A stretch of DNA of 64,000 nt from Posidonia oceanica (GCA_037176725.1 JAZBRS010000076.1:119493001-119557000), one strand, 5' to 3'; shown: positions 1 through 9,262, counted from the stretch's first letter. A program made the numbers and translations. Notes: a model not told the origin generated them from the letters alone.

Positions 1-970
1 CTGAATTCCGCAGCTAACCATCCTCACCTTTTTCCAGCAATCCAACACCACTCCAAGCCTCAGAACTCCTCCCTGTTACTTCCCCAATCTCACCCAACAC
101 CTGGCCTTCTTCCTCCAACATTTCCCAGCCATTCCACCCCACGAAACCACCTGAAATCTCCCAGAAACACCACCTGACTCCAACTGAAACCCAACTCCTT
201 CCCTTCGGCAATTCCCATCACTCCAGTCCACCATTGCCTCCCAAAATCCACCCGGATAATCCCCAAACCATCTCCTTTCCAAAGCCTCCGGCCTCGAACC
301 CAACCGCTCACCACAGACCAAGAATTCCACAACAAACACCTTACCTCGTCTCAGACCAGAAATCCGCCCAAACTCCAAAACCTCTCCTCGCTCTCCAGAA
401 AGCCCTTCCAAGCATCCAGACAGCTTCGCCAACCTTCTAGCAATCCCCCGGAGGCCTCCGCTTTGCCGGACGAGCAGCGGACAAAGCCCCCCACCTCCGG
501 CTACCCACTGTCGACCCAAAAATTCCAATCTCCCGCTCGAGCTGCAGAAGCTCGATCTGATCGTCCGAGGAGCACCAGAAGAACGTCCTGAAGAAGTTCC
601 AACCGTCGCGAGCCGCTGGAGGTCTCCGCTGCGACCGGACGAGGATCGCCGGCCACCCCTGATCCTGCTGAGGTCGGGAGCGCACTCCGGACGCAAGCGC
701 AAGTATCTCCTTGCCTCCCCCGCTCCCTCTCCCTCCTCTGATGCTTTTCCACCAACCAGAAGTAGTTTCCAAGCCCTCCAGCTCCGCCTGCAAGTCGCCG
801 GACAAACCGTCTTCTCCGGCGCCGACCTCTTGTTCTCTGGACGCTCCGCCCAACAGAACATTGCTCCGACAGTCTCCGAAGCTCCGCACGAACGCCGGTA
901 GCGCCCTCCGCCGATCAGCATCTCCGCAGCTCCCTGTGCCGACGGTGGTGAGCTCCGGTGGCATTCTGCT

Positions 971-1001
971 ACAGTGCTAGCCACCGCCGGCGGATCACTG
1001 T
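971..1001. repeat. Inverted repeat in LTR1
   Basis: ACAGTG (971-976) and CACTGT (996-1001) are perfect complements. The intervening DNA contains a second GC-rich dyad, CCGCC/GGCGG. The matching site in LTR2 (14634-14666) keeps the outer arms although the inner sequence has changed. A T-rich stretch follows in both copies. The function is unknown; a role in RNA 3'-end formation is only a guess. Confidence 0.6.
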
Positions 1002-2125
1002 TGGTTTATTTTTCCAGTTATAATGTTTTTATACAAATATTACATTCCTGCCTTAAGTTTTTACATTTTTGCGTTCTGGTCCTTAGTTTATTTAAGTTGC
1101 TTAGTTTTTAATTTAATATCATGCTAAATTGCTTATCTTATTCCTGTTTTTCAGTATTTTCATCCTGGTCCATTTACTGTGCTGTGCTGTTATTATATTT
1201 TGCAATTTAGCCCCTCTGTTTTCGTTTTTTGCATGCAAGTCCTGCTCATAATCACTTCATTTATTTACTTGCATTTTACCATACTGCATTGCATTCTAGG
1301 TCCCTGCATTTTTCTGTTTTTGCATGTAGGTCCATTGCACTGTAGAACTTAGGGTTTATTTTCTTATTTTGCATACTGCATTGCATATTTTACTCCCTGT
1401 TTTTGCATATTTGCATTTAGGTCCATTTTAAATGGACAGTAACTCATGCATGCATTTTTAGCATACTGCATTGCATTTTTGACCCTGTGAAAAGACCATT
1501 TTGCCCCTAGGTTGCATTCTAGCTCCTATGCTTACCAAATTTTGTGCAGACCCTCCACTAGTATTCCCAGACTCCCTGGAACCTTGTTTTCTAGAAAAAT
1601 TGCATTTTAGACCCTAGTTTTCTTAAAATTGCTTTCTGATCCCTTTCTGCTTTCAAAACTTCTTCTAAAGCATACCCTCTTTTCAAAGCAGCTTTCTGAG
1701 CCTAGTTTTTTACAAAACGAAGCCCTGCTCTCTCCTGTTTTCAAAACCCTCTCTTGTAGACCCTTGTTTTCTGTAAAATTTGCATTTTTAGCCCCTTTCT
1801 TTTTCAAAATGCCTTCTGAAATCCTGGTTTTTTCCAGTTTCTTCTCTCTGCCTTTTCTTGCTTTTGCATGCATCCTGCATTCATTTAGTCTTGCATTCTA
1901 GCGTCTTCTTGCACACACCAAGTACTTTAAGCTCCCCTTCACCTGGGAGGACCTTTTTGCACATCCCTAGGACCTCCTGAACACCTAGATCTGTTCTTCT
2001 CCCCTGTTCTGGCCCTTCTGCCTTGGAGCTGCGTTATCTTTCAATCCGGCCGTTGGATCTTCTCAAGTAAGCTACCCAGGCGACCGCGGCGAAGCGCTCT
2101 TCAGCATGGACCAGACAGATTTCAG

Positions 2126-2146
2126 ATCAGGCTCCCGGATTTCCAG
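2126..2146 (+). other. Micro-exon-like 21-nt segment with splice-site-like borders in LTR1
   Basis: The segment is preceded by GATTTCAG and followed by GTATGT, so it has acceptor-like and donor-like borders. LTR2 has the same arrangement at 15924-15944 with identical borders. The region just upstream also has a donor-like CAAGTAAGC in both copies. Only the motif match and its conservation are seen; splicing is inferred and could be chance. Confidence 0.25.
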
Positions 2147-2610
2147 GTATGTCCTCCTGAACCCCTGCATTGCATTCATTTGCATGCCATTTGCATAGTT
2201 TTTCTTGTTTTCGCTTTCTGTCTCTTCGAGCATGTAGAATAGGGTCTCCCCTTTCTGCTTGTATCTTCCAATCCCCGCTTCGCGTTTCTCCGTGTGTTTT
2301 CCGTTGTGTTTTCCCTGGATTTGCCACTTAATGTGACTTTTTTTCCCCTTTTCCACGATCCGATCGCATCGCGAGCTTTGGGCAGCATGCGAGACACACC
2401 ATGGAACGGTTTAGCGGGAAATAGTCGCAAAGAGGTGGTAATCCCTCCGTTTGCCCCCTCTCCCCTCTGTAGGTTTTCACACCTACTCTGAGTGGCCCTA
2501 AACGACGTCTGTTCTTACACACACGTTGTTTTGTCTCCCCTTTGGCCTCTTCTGATCTTTCTCTGCATTCTTGCATTCGCATGGCTTTTCCGAGGTTCTT
2601 GTTTCGTTGT

Positions 2611-2880
2611 TTTGGCACCGTTTCGCGTGCCGCTCTCGTTTTTGCACCATTTTGCGTGCCCTCCTGTTTTCTTGTCTTGTTTTGCGTGCTGCCTTGCTTT
2701 CTCGCTTGATTTGCATGCCGCTCTCGTTTTTGCACCGTTTTGCGTGCCTCTTTGCTTCCTTGTCTCATTTTGCGTGCCGTCTTGCTTTCTCGCTTGTTTT
2801 GGGCGCCGTTTTTGCTCTTTTGCATCGTTTTGCGTGCGTTGCTCATTTCTCACCTCGTTTCGCGTGTTTTGCGTCGTTTT
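2611..2880 (+). repeat. Degenerate short tandem repeat in LTR1 (CGTTTTGCGTGC motif)
   Basis: About eight degenerate copies of a unit of roughly 30 to 40 bp centred on CGTTTTGCGTGC, separated by T- and C-rich filler. The homologous block in LTR2 is 16411-16680, where three neighbouring copies are spaced exactly 30 bp (16507, 16537, 16567). It produces long low-complexity reading frames on both strands that should not be taken as genes. Confidence 0.75.
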
Positions 2881-3170
2881 CCCTTGCATGTCGATTGCAT
2901 TGCATGGTTTCCCGTTGTTTTGCTTTCTCGCCTGCATTTGCATGTAGGGCTGTGATGCTTACTGTCTGGAGTTCTCATGAGCTAGGTTTCGCCTTGTCCG
3001 GAACGCAGACAGCGTAGCTGAGCACTTAGAGAGCACGTTTACTTCCTTGCTTTGTTTCTTCCCACTTAGAGCACACCTTGAGCATTCATTCAGGCATTTA
3101 TAGGCACATAGGCATTCAATCCTGCATTTCCCTGCGTATGCGAGCGTAAGCCTAGAAAGACCGATTCTCG

Positions 3171-3236
3171 GGCGTGTCGGGGGTGCCTAACACCTTCCCC
3201 GCGCGTAACAGGAGTCCTTACCCTGTCTTCTGGCCC
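3171..3236 (+). other. Conserved LTR block around GGGGGTGCCTAACACCTTCCCC core
   Basis: This GC-rich block is nearly unchanged between LTR1 and LTR2 (16972-17036) while the flanks vary. It contains a dyad in which GGTG pairs with CACC around a CCTAA loop, with GGGG/CCCC outside. From memory, a closely similar block recurs in LTRs of Tat/Ogre-type plant elements, which supports the lineage call. Its role is not known to me. Confidence 0.6.
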
Positions 3237-3396
3237 GCAATGACTGTACTGCCCTTATCCTAGGCTAGAGTCATCTCATTTGCATTTGTTTGCATTTGTT
3301 TTCCTTTGCATTGCTTCGCTTTGCATTCCTTGCTCGGTTTTGCGCGTTAATTCACGCATTACCCCGGTTTTCCTCGTCTTCCGTTAATAGACGTGG

Positions 3397-3407
3397 TGGC
3401 GACTCTG
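3397..3407 (+). other. Primer-binding-site-like motif inside LTR1
   Basis: TGGCGACTCTG lies 126 bp before the LTR 3' end; LTR2 has the identical motif at 17199-17209. Tat/Ogre elements use a primer-binding site starting TGGCGACTC directly after the 5' LTR, so this is an internal look-alike. The real LTR end is taken to be GCTACA because both copies stay homologous up to that exact base. Confidence 0.5.
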
Positions 3408-3525
3408 ATTTGTCTTATCTTTCCTTTTTCTCCTCGATTTCAAGTGTTTTCGAGTTGAGCCTCTTCCTCGGATCTCAATCGCCGCTATATATAGCGAGCC
3501 TGGTTCCGATCGGGATCGCTACACC

Positions 3526-5139
3526 TGCACAAACAACGAAGCAGAGTACGAAGCATGCATCCTGGGGTTGAAAGTCGCCCTCGAGCATGAGGCGCAGAAG
3601 CTGCATGTGCACAGCGATGCCATGCTGGTGATTTCTCAAGTGAACGGCGATTGGAAGACAAAAGATCCCAAGCTTGTGCCGTATCACGAACACCTGCTGA
3701 GGCTGATGGAAGAATTTAAGAGCATCCGCTTCACGTACCTGAACAGAGCAAAGAACGCGTATGCAGACGCACTAGCAACTCGGGCATCCTGGCTCACCAT
3801 TTCAGAAGACAGCACTGTGGATGTATCAGTCACTCGCATTGAACAGCCTGCATACTGCATGAGCATAGAGGAAGCGGATCCCGCAGAGGGGCAGCCCTGG
3901 TATCAAGACATAAAATCCTTCCTGGAGTCTGGTAGCTTTCCTCCTGATACCACGGCAACAGACAAGAGGACTTTGGCGCGTCTGGCGTCAAAGTATGTGT
4001 TAGGGGCTGGGCAGCTGTACAAAAGGTCATACAATCAGATGCTACTGCGCTGCCTGAACAAATCGGAGGCTGACACGCTAATGCTTCAAGTGCATGCAGG
4101 GACCTGTGGCCCGCACATGAACGGCGTCCTCCTGGCCAAGAAGATCATGCTGCAAGGTTATTTCTGGCAGACCATGGAAGCCGACTGCTGCCGGTTCGTG
4201 CGTAGATGCCACAACTGTCAAATCCATGGTAACTTCATCAAGGCCCCTCCACATCAGCTGCACAACATGTCTTCGCCATGGCCTTTCTCCATCTGGGGGA
4301 TCGATGTCATTGGCGCCATCCACCCTGCTGCTTCAAATGGTCATCGTTACATTCTGGTAGCGATCGATTACTTTACCAAGTGGGTGGAAGCAGCCTCTTA
4401 CAAGACAGTCACCGCTGCGGCAACAGAAAAATTTATCAGAAACAATATTGTTGCCCGATATGGGGTCCCGCACTCTGTCATCTCTGATAACGGCTCAAAC
4501 TTCATCGCCAAAAGGATCGAAGAATACCTGCAAAGTCTCAAGATCAAGCACCATCGATCCTCGCCCTATCGGCCTCAGATGAACGGAGCAGTGGAATCTG
4601 CAAACAAGAACATTGTCAAGATCCTGAAGAAAATGGCAGAAATCCACAAGGATTGGCACGACAAGCTCCCGTACGCACTCTGGGCGTACAGGACATCAAT
4701 TCGGACCTCTACAGGAGCCACCCCGTACTCTCTGGTGTACGGCATGGAAGCGGTGTTGCCTGTTGAAGTGGAAATCCCCTCTCTACGGATCCTGCGGGAA
4801 GCTGAGTTGGAAGGAGCAGAATGGGTCGAAGACCGCTGCGTCCAACTGAACCTGATTGATGAGCGCAGATTGCAAGCCATGCACAATGCTCGCTGCTATC
4901 AGAAGCGGATGGCCAGAGCATTCTTGAAGAAGGTCCAGCCCAGAAGTTTCCAGCAAAGGGACCTTGTCTTGCACGCCATTCATTTGCCTGACGGTCGAGG
5001 GAAATTCCGACCCAATTGGCGTGGCCCCTTTGTGGTCAGGCAGATCTTTTCGGGAGGCGCTGTAACCCTTGAGGATATGGACCAGGTCGAGCAGTCTGAG
5101 CCCGTCAACCTCTGCTATCTGAAGAAATACTATCAGTAG
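3526..5139 (+). CDS. pol: Ty3/gypsy pol fragment: RNase H (5'-truncated) and complete integrase
   Basis: The frame is open from the LTR1 junction and has no start of its own; a TTG at 3568 is used below for residue numbering. RNase H occupies about the first 80 residues: TNNEAEYEA just before 3568, then HSD (Asp17) and ADALA (Asp67). The first catalytic Asp region is missing. Integrase follows with an HHCC zinc finger (His176, His183, Cys214, Cys217) and a complete D,D(35)E core (Asp246 in GIDVIG, Asp307 in SDNGS, Glu343 in VESANK). A C-terminal domain (RGKFRPNWRGPF) ends in LCYLKKYYQ and a stop. Known role: RNase H removes the RNA template during reverse transcription and integrase joins the cDNA to host DNA. 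Protease, reverse transcriptase and gag are absent, so this copy cannot be autonomous. The core has no frameshift or stop, so loss of the 5' half was either recent or due to nesting. Confidence 0.93.
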   Translation, partial: CTNNEAEYEACILGLKVALEHEAQKLHVHSDAMLVISQVNGDWKTKDPKLVPYHEHLLRLMEEFKSIRFTYLNRAKNAYADALATRASWLTISEDSTVDVSVTRIEQPAYCMSIEEADPAEGQPWYQDIKSFLESGSFPPDTTATDKRTLARLASKYVLGAGQLYKRSYNQMLLRCLNKSEADTLMLQVHAGTCGPHMNGVLLAKKIMLQGYFWQTMEADCCRFVRRCHNCQIHGNFIKAPPHQLHNMSSPWPFSIWGIDVIGAIHPAASNGHRYILVAIDYFTKWVEAASYKTVTAAATEKFIRNNIVARYGVPHSVISDNGSNFIAKRIEEYLQSLKIKHHRSSPYRPQMNGAVESANKNIVKILKKMAEIHKDWHDKLPYALWAYRTSIRTSTGATPYSLVYGMEAVLPVEVEIPSLRILREAELEGAEWVEDRCVQLNLIDERRLQAMHNARCYQKRMARAFLKKVQPRSFQQRDLVLHAIHLPDGRGKFRPNWRGPFVVRQIFSGGAVTLEDMDQVEQSEPVNLCYLKKYYQ

Positions 5140-6615
5140 CCGAAAGCGGTCCCGTTGCAGACGCCCTTCTCTCACCTGCACTTGCATTCTCGCCTTCTTG
5201 CTTCAATTCTACTTCAAATCATCATCATCACCCTTTCAACTCTTGCATTTCTTTCTTTTCAAATTATCATCGTCATCCTCTCAAACATCGCATCTTCTGC
5301 CCGGTGATGACAACCGGAAGTGCTTGCCTGCTCTGGAAAGAGTCACCCTGCCTCACCTGGCACTACTTAGATGTCTTAGCAAGTGAGGGAGCCACCACCA
5401 ATAAGGACAGGCGAACCGCCTAATCTCGCAAGGACATACACCTCTGTGGGAGAAAAAATGTTAGGTTGTGAGCTTGAAAAAAAAGTGAGAATAGACATCT
5501 AGGTTTGGGCACCTCCAAGGAACAGAAGACGAAGACAGAAGCCGGCCCTAGAGATAGGGGTGTGCAGTCTAACCCTGCTCCTTCTACCCATCACACAGCA
5601 GACCCAAAGCCTAAATCCATTACAATTCAAGCACCCTTCTTTTGCCACCAGAATGGGGATAGCAAAAGCCTAGAAAAAAAAGAGAGGAAAAAGATCAAGC
5701 AAAAAAAAAAAAAAAAGGAAGGAAAAAAGAGATAGAACAAGAACAAAAACAAAAAAAAGGAGAAAAGCAAGCAAAACAAAAAAAAAAAAGAAGAAGAAAA
5801 AGGCAAGGGTAGCCCAAAAAAACACAGGCACCGTTATCCCCCATACTTTACTAGAGGTCCCCAGCATGTCAAGTCTGAAAAAGGGGTCTACCACATCCTC
5901 CCAAGAGCAAACACATACCTTCTCCTAGCTAGGGGCAGAGAAAGACTGCATACCTATGAGGGAGAAACCTTTCAAAAAAAAAGAGAGAGCTGAAAGAATA
6001 GGTGTAGGTCTTGAGAGTGCAGCCAGTAGCCTGTCCTCACCATATCACCACCTATAATGCCAACAACCTGTTCCGGAGCACCACCAATAAGCCGAGAGTC
6101 TGAGTAGGACCCAGTGAGTCAAAGACCGCTCCCTTCCTCTGCAGCAGGCACCAAAGCACTCCGTACGCTGAGGGCACTCAAGCATCCACCCAAGCATACT
6201 CATCCATCTAAGCATACTACTCATCTTCATAAGCATATCACCTGCATCATGCATACATGCATCCTCTTTCATTCCTTTCCTCTTCCATCAATCTCTCCCG
6301 CTCTGCAACGCGCTTTGGCCCTGAGACAGTACTCCTCCCCAGCAGAGCGCATCGACGACACTCAAGCTGCGCCGGTCCAGATCACCTGCCGGCCCTCGCC
6401 CCTGCATTCGCCGGACTGCTGCCAATTCCCTTTGTTTATTTGTGCTTAATTGCAATGTTCTGTTATCAACTGCTGAATGCATATGGAACTACATTTTCAG
6501 TCTCAGCTTCTACTTGTTGTCAAAGATTATATGCCTGCGAGATCTGACTGTTTATTGATAGCAGGTACTTTCAAGTTTCTGCAGCTATCTGCCTGTCCCT
6601 CTGCAAATCAGCGTA
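5140..6615 (+). other. Non-coding spacer between pol and the DUF7745 ORF
   Basis: No credible gene. It starts with a pyrimidine-rich part (5160-5300) and continues with an A-rich part (about 5640-5830) that includes a run of 17 A at 5701-5717. A further unique-looking segment leads to the ORF at 6616. Acceptor-like sites (TTGATAGCAG and TTTCTGCAG near 6560-6585) lie shortly before the ORF, so the downstream ORF could be expressed from a spliced RNA; this is inference. Confidence 0.6.
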
Positions 6616-7818
6616 ATGGGCTTTCCTACTCTGTTAACTCCTGCACACTGCTCAGAAACCCTGCGAGAGTGGATCAGCAGGCTCACTCTACAAGCTTGTG
6701 AAAAGTTGCGCCTGTGGGGCATACCAACCAAGCTGCTAAAGGCTGCTGATGTGGAGGTCAGCCGTCACCTTCTGTGTGCCGCCGCGAGATTCTGGAAGCC
6801 GGCGCATCATGTCTTCCGCTTCAACAAAACTGAGCTGACACCTACACTGGAAGAGGTGCGTCGAATATGTGGCTTTTCAAAGATCTTGGGGCCACCTGTT
6901 TTCATGAGGCGCGACGGATATCTCTGGGTCCTAAACCAACTGACTGGGCTCTCCACTCAAGCCTGCCAACAGAACCTAATCTGCACCAGTGGACCAGAGC
7001 CTATGCTTCGCCTTGCATATTTTGATGATATCTTGAACAAGCGTGCTGACCTCGGAGACAAGCTGTGGCTCCGAGGGTTCGTCATCCGCTTTCTGGGCGA
7101 ACTAATCTTTACTCATGGCCGACTGACAGTGGCCATCGAGGTCGCAGAAATTGCACTAGCTGTGGTGACCCAGCACATAGACCTGGCACCAGTCGTCTTG
7201 GCAGAGACCTATCGCGGGCTGGACAGCATTTCTCATCGCTGCCGCCACTTCCACGGTTGCGGAGCACTCATACAAGTCTGGCTGACCGCTCACTTGGAGA
7301 TGGACCTTCTGCGCCCTCAAGTGCATGCTTTCGAAGCCTACTGCAGCAGCGCCCGTACCAGAGCAGACAAGAGCGTCAAAGACGAGTACGAGAGGCTGTC
7401 AGCATTGACTGACGACGCTGTGATCTGGCGCATCGTTCCTTCTGCAGCAGAGCCATTCACAATCTTCTTCAGCGCGCGTGATACGCGGCTGATCATTCTT
7501 CCAGGCTTCACAGCAGGCATAGAGTACCATCCAATCAGGGTCATGCGCCAGTTCGGCTTCCAGCAGGGCGCCTTCATCGACAGTACAGCGCCCGAGCTTC
7601 TACAGACTTATCCTCTCAGCACCACTGCCCCGACCAAGAAGCTTGCTAGTCTGATGCAGCACGGGGTCCAATCTACAGACGTTGCAGCTGTGAGAGGTAC
7701 TGGATGCACTCCTGATTATGAAGCTGAAGTCCGACAGTTCTGGCCAATCACCGAAATTCCGCCAGGCGGCCCCCAATTCCCCGACTCCAGGCAGCCAAAG
7801 AAGGCCCGGGTTGACTAG
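6616..7818 (+). CDS. DUF7745 / plant-mobile-domain-like ORF carried by the retrotransposon
   Basis: An intact frame of 400 codons starts at the first ATG (MGFPTLLTP) and ends with TAG. Residues about 35-110 (ARFWKPAHHVFRF, LTPTLEEVRRICGF) match the helix-rich opening of the DUF7745/PMD-like family. Residues about 150-225 (RGFVIRFLGELIFTHGRL, LAPVVLAETYRGLD, CGALIQVWLTAHLEM) match its central region. A late block, IEYHPIRVMRQFGFQQG, matches the end of the domain. The C-terminus is basic (QPKKARVD) and could act as a nuclear signal. PMD proteins of host genes take part in gene silencing, and PMD-type domains are known inside plant Gypsy and MULE elements. What the element's copy does is unknown. 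The position between pol and the 3' UTR on the same strand suggests capture by the element. Frame integrity beside a truncated pol is notable. Family call about 0.8 sure. Confidence 0.8.
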   Translation: MGFPTLLTPAHCSETLREWISRLTLQACEKLRLWGIPTKLLKAADVEVSRHLLCAAARFWKPAHHVFRFNKTELTPTLEEVRRICGFSKILGPPVFMRRDGYLWVLNQLTGLSTQACQQNLICTSGPEPMLRLAYFDDILNKRADLGDKLWLRGFVIRFLGELIFTHGRLTVAIEVAEIALAVVTQHIDLAPVVLAETYRGLDSISHRCRHFHGCGALIQVWLTAHLEMDLLRPQVHAFEAYCSSARTRADKSVKDEYERLSALTDDAVIWRIVPSAAEPFTIFFSARDTRLIILPGFTAGIEYHPIRVMRQFGFQQGAFIDSTAPELLQTYPLSTTAPTKKLASLMQHGVQSTDVAAVRGTGCTPDYEAEVRQFWPITEIPPGGPQFPDSRQPKKARVD

Positions 7819-8079
7819 GCCCTTGTGCGACCATCATGTGGTCTTCTTTCAAATTGTGCTGTACGTTTCTGGCCTGCCGCAGGCATTGTACTTATCAAGA
7901 TCATATCAATGGAAACTGTTTCTGCTTTCTGCTTGCACATCAAGACTCGTTCCTGCATTGCATATCATCATCATCATTATCTTGGGCCCTCTAATCAGAC
8001 TTGCAGCCAACACAACGCGGCGAAGTCCTTAGCACCCAATCCGGAGCCCCAGAGCATCTGCAGGCCCGCGACACCAAGC
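7819..8079 (+). other. Start of the element's 3' untranslated region
   Basis: Unique-looking sequence after the ORF stop with a short CATCATCATCATTAT run near 7966-7981. I see no gene or repeat in it. It leads straight into the first tandem-repeat family. Confidence 0.5.
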
Positions 8080-8960
8080 TCCGCCGTCTGGCATCCCCAG
8101 CTGGTCGTCCCCGGCTGGATCGTCATCCTTGCGGGCTGGCACCCCAAACTGCCCGGCGAAAGGTCCGTCAACCTGTCATTCTCCTCAGCTGTTCATCCTT
8201 AGTTGAGTCCCTTGCGGGCTGGCACCCCAAACTGCCCGGCGATGGGTTCGTCAACCTATCATCCATCCACTCGCTTATCTGTCTTTGCATCCTGATGCCA
8301 GGGGCGCACCGGCCATCCCCTGGTATCATCCTGATATCAGGGGCATCTTTTGGCCGCCCTGTGGTATCATCCCCAGCTGATCATCCCCAGCTGAGTCCTC
8401 TTCTCGGCTGGTCATCCCCAGTCGAGTCCCCAGTTGGTCGCCCCCAGCTGGATCATTATCCTCTGCGGGCTAGCACCCCAAACTGCTCGGCGAAAGGTCC
8501 GTCAACCTGACACTCTTCTCGGCTGGTCATCCCCAGCCGAGTCCCCAGTTGGTCGCCCCCAGCTGGATCATTATCCTCTGCGGGCTAGCACCCCAAACTG
8601 CTCTGCGAAAGGTCTGTCAACCTGACACTCTTCTCGGCTGGTCATCCCCAGCCGAGTCCCCAGTTGGTCGCCCCCAGCTGGATCCTTATCTCTGCGGGAT
8701 GGCACCCCAAAACTGCTCGGCGAAAGGTCCGTCAACCTGACACTTTTCTCGGCTGGTCACCCCAGCTGAGTCCCCAGCTGATCGCCCTCAGCTGAATCCC
8801 TTGCGGGCTGGCACCCCAAACTGCTCGGCGAAAGGTCCGTCAACCAGACACTCTTCTCGGCTGGTCATCCCCAGCCGAGTCCCCAGCTGATCGCCCTCAG
8901 CTGTGTCCGTTGCGGGCTGGTACCCCAAACTACTCGTCTGACAAGCACGACACTCTTGTC
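8080..8960 (+). repeat. 3' UTR repeat family A: about 108-115-bp tandem units
   Basis: The phrase CACCCCAAACTGC followed by CGGCGAAAGG and GTCAACC recurs. Neighbouring starts at 8474, 8589, 8703 and 8813 give spacings of 115, 114 and 110 bp, with further copies at about 8139, 8221 and 8921. Each unit contains hairpins: for example CTCGGCTGG (8518-8526), loop TCATCC, CCAGCCGAG (8533-8541), a perfect 9-bp stem. Copies near 8403 and 8752 keep the pairing apart from G-T wobbles. The block at 8290-8355 is a different sequence inserted in the series (see next entry). Confidence 0.85.
8317..8353 (+). repeat. Hairpin followed by a PPT-like motif (copy 1)
   Basis: CCCCTGGTATCA (8317-8328) and TGATATCAGGGG (8332-8343) pair over 12 bp with one G-T wobble. 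The 3' arm runs into AGGGGCATCTTTTG (8339-8352). That 14-base string is identical to the sequence spanning the polypurine tract and LTR2 start at 11493-11506. Confidence 0.75.
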
Positions 8961-8999
8961 ATCACTCTCTGCTTTCGATGCCAAGGACGCGCTGGCCAA

Positions 9000-9036
9000 C
9001 CCCTGGTGTCATCCCGACACCAGGGGCATCTTTTGA
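9000..9036 (+). repeat. Hairpin followed by a PPT-like motif (copy 2)
   Basis: CCCCTGGTGTC (9000-9010) and GACACCAGGGG (9016-9026) are a perfect 11-bp inverted repeat with a 5-nt loop. The 3' arm again runs into AGGGGCATCTTTTG (9022-9035). The arms differ from copy 1 (TATCA versus TGTC), and the changes in the two arms compensate each other. Confidence 0.8.
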
Positions 9037-9068
9037 TCGCCCCTTGGTATCATTCCTTCCCCCTTTCC

Positions 9069-9093
9069 CCCATGACGTTCCTGGCGTCATGGG
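9069..9093. repeat. Perfect 9-bp hairpin in the 3' UTR
   Basis: CCCATGACG (9069-9077) and CGTCATGGG (9085-9093) pair perfectly around the 7-nt loop TTCCTGG. It is one of many small stem-loops in this UTR. Confidence 0.8.
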
Positions 9094-9124
9094 ATGATTT
9101 CTTCTCATCATTCCCTTACCCTTT

Positions 9125-9262
9125 CTTTGCCGGCCGATAAGTCCGATATCTTATCATTCTCATCATTCCCTTATCCCTTCTTTGCCGGTCGATAAGTCCG
9201 ATATCTTATCATTCTCATCATTCCCTCATCCCCTCTTTGCCGGTCGATAAGTCCGATATCTT
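9125..9262 (+). repeat. 3' UTR repeat family B: GATAAG hairpin, about 55-bp units
   Basis: Units start with TTTGCCGG and carry GATAAG, loop TCCGATAT, CTTATC (6-bp stem). Copies begin near 9125, 9181 and 9236, and an isolated copy follows at about 9838. The same module, with loop TCCGAAA, occurs at 21063-21081 immediately before the large satellite. Confidence 0.85.

Larger units (their letters stand above)
1..3523 (+). mobile_element. LTR1: 3' part of a Tat/Ogre-like LTR (5' part lies left of the window)
   Basis: This stretch is a second copy of the last 3.65 kb of LTR2: base 1 corresponds to about 13664, and both copies end in the same bases, GGGATCGCTACA. Identity is uneven. Around 1550-1900 versus 15350-1570 0 it is roughly nine bases in ten or better by eye, while 180-900 versus 13850-14600 is clearly more diverged, and LTR2 carries about 130 bp (15147-15284) that LTR1 lacks at 1481-1486. 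No gene is seen; the open frames in it are short and low-complexity. It joins an RNase H reading frame directly at 3523/3524, with no primer-binding site between. It is either the 5' LTR of the element at 3524-17322 with a large internal deletion, or the 3' or solo LTR of a different element inserted into RNase H. Confidence 0.85.

Noticed and set aside
76..984. 302-codon minus-strand frame rich in Arg, Gly and Ser
   Set aside because: It lies in the GC-rich leader part of LTR1; the matching LTR2 region does not preserve it, and overlapping frames on both strands are equally open.
1607..2947. Overlapping frames of 90-170 codons on both strands in LTR1 and their twins at 15405-16819
   Set aside because: Low-complexity translations of T- and C-rich LTR repeats; both strands are open and no domain is recognisable.
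3568..5139. TTG at 3568 as a genuine start of the pol protein
   Set aside because: RNase H homology continues in frame upstream to the LTR junction, so the frame is a truncated fragment with no real start.
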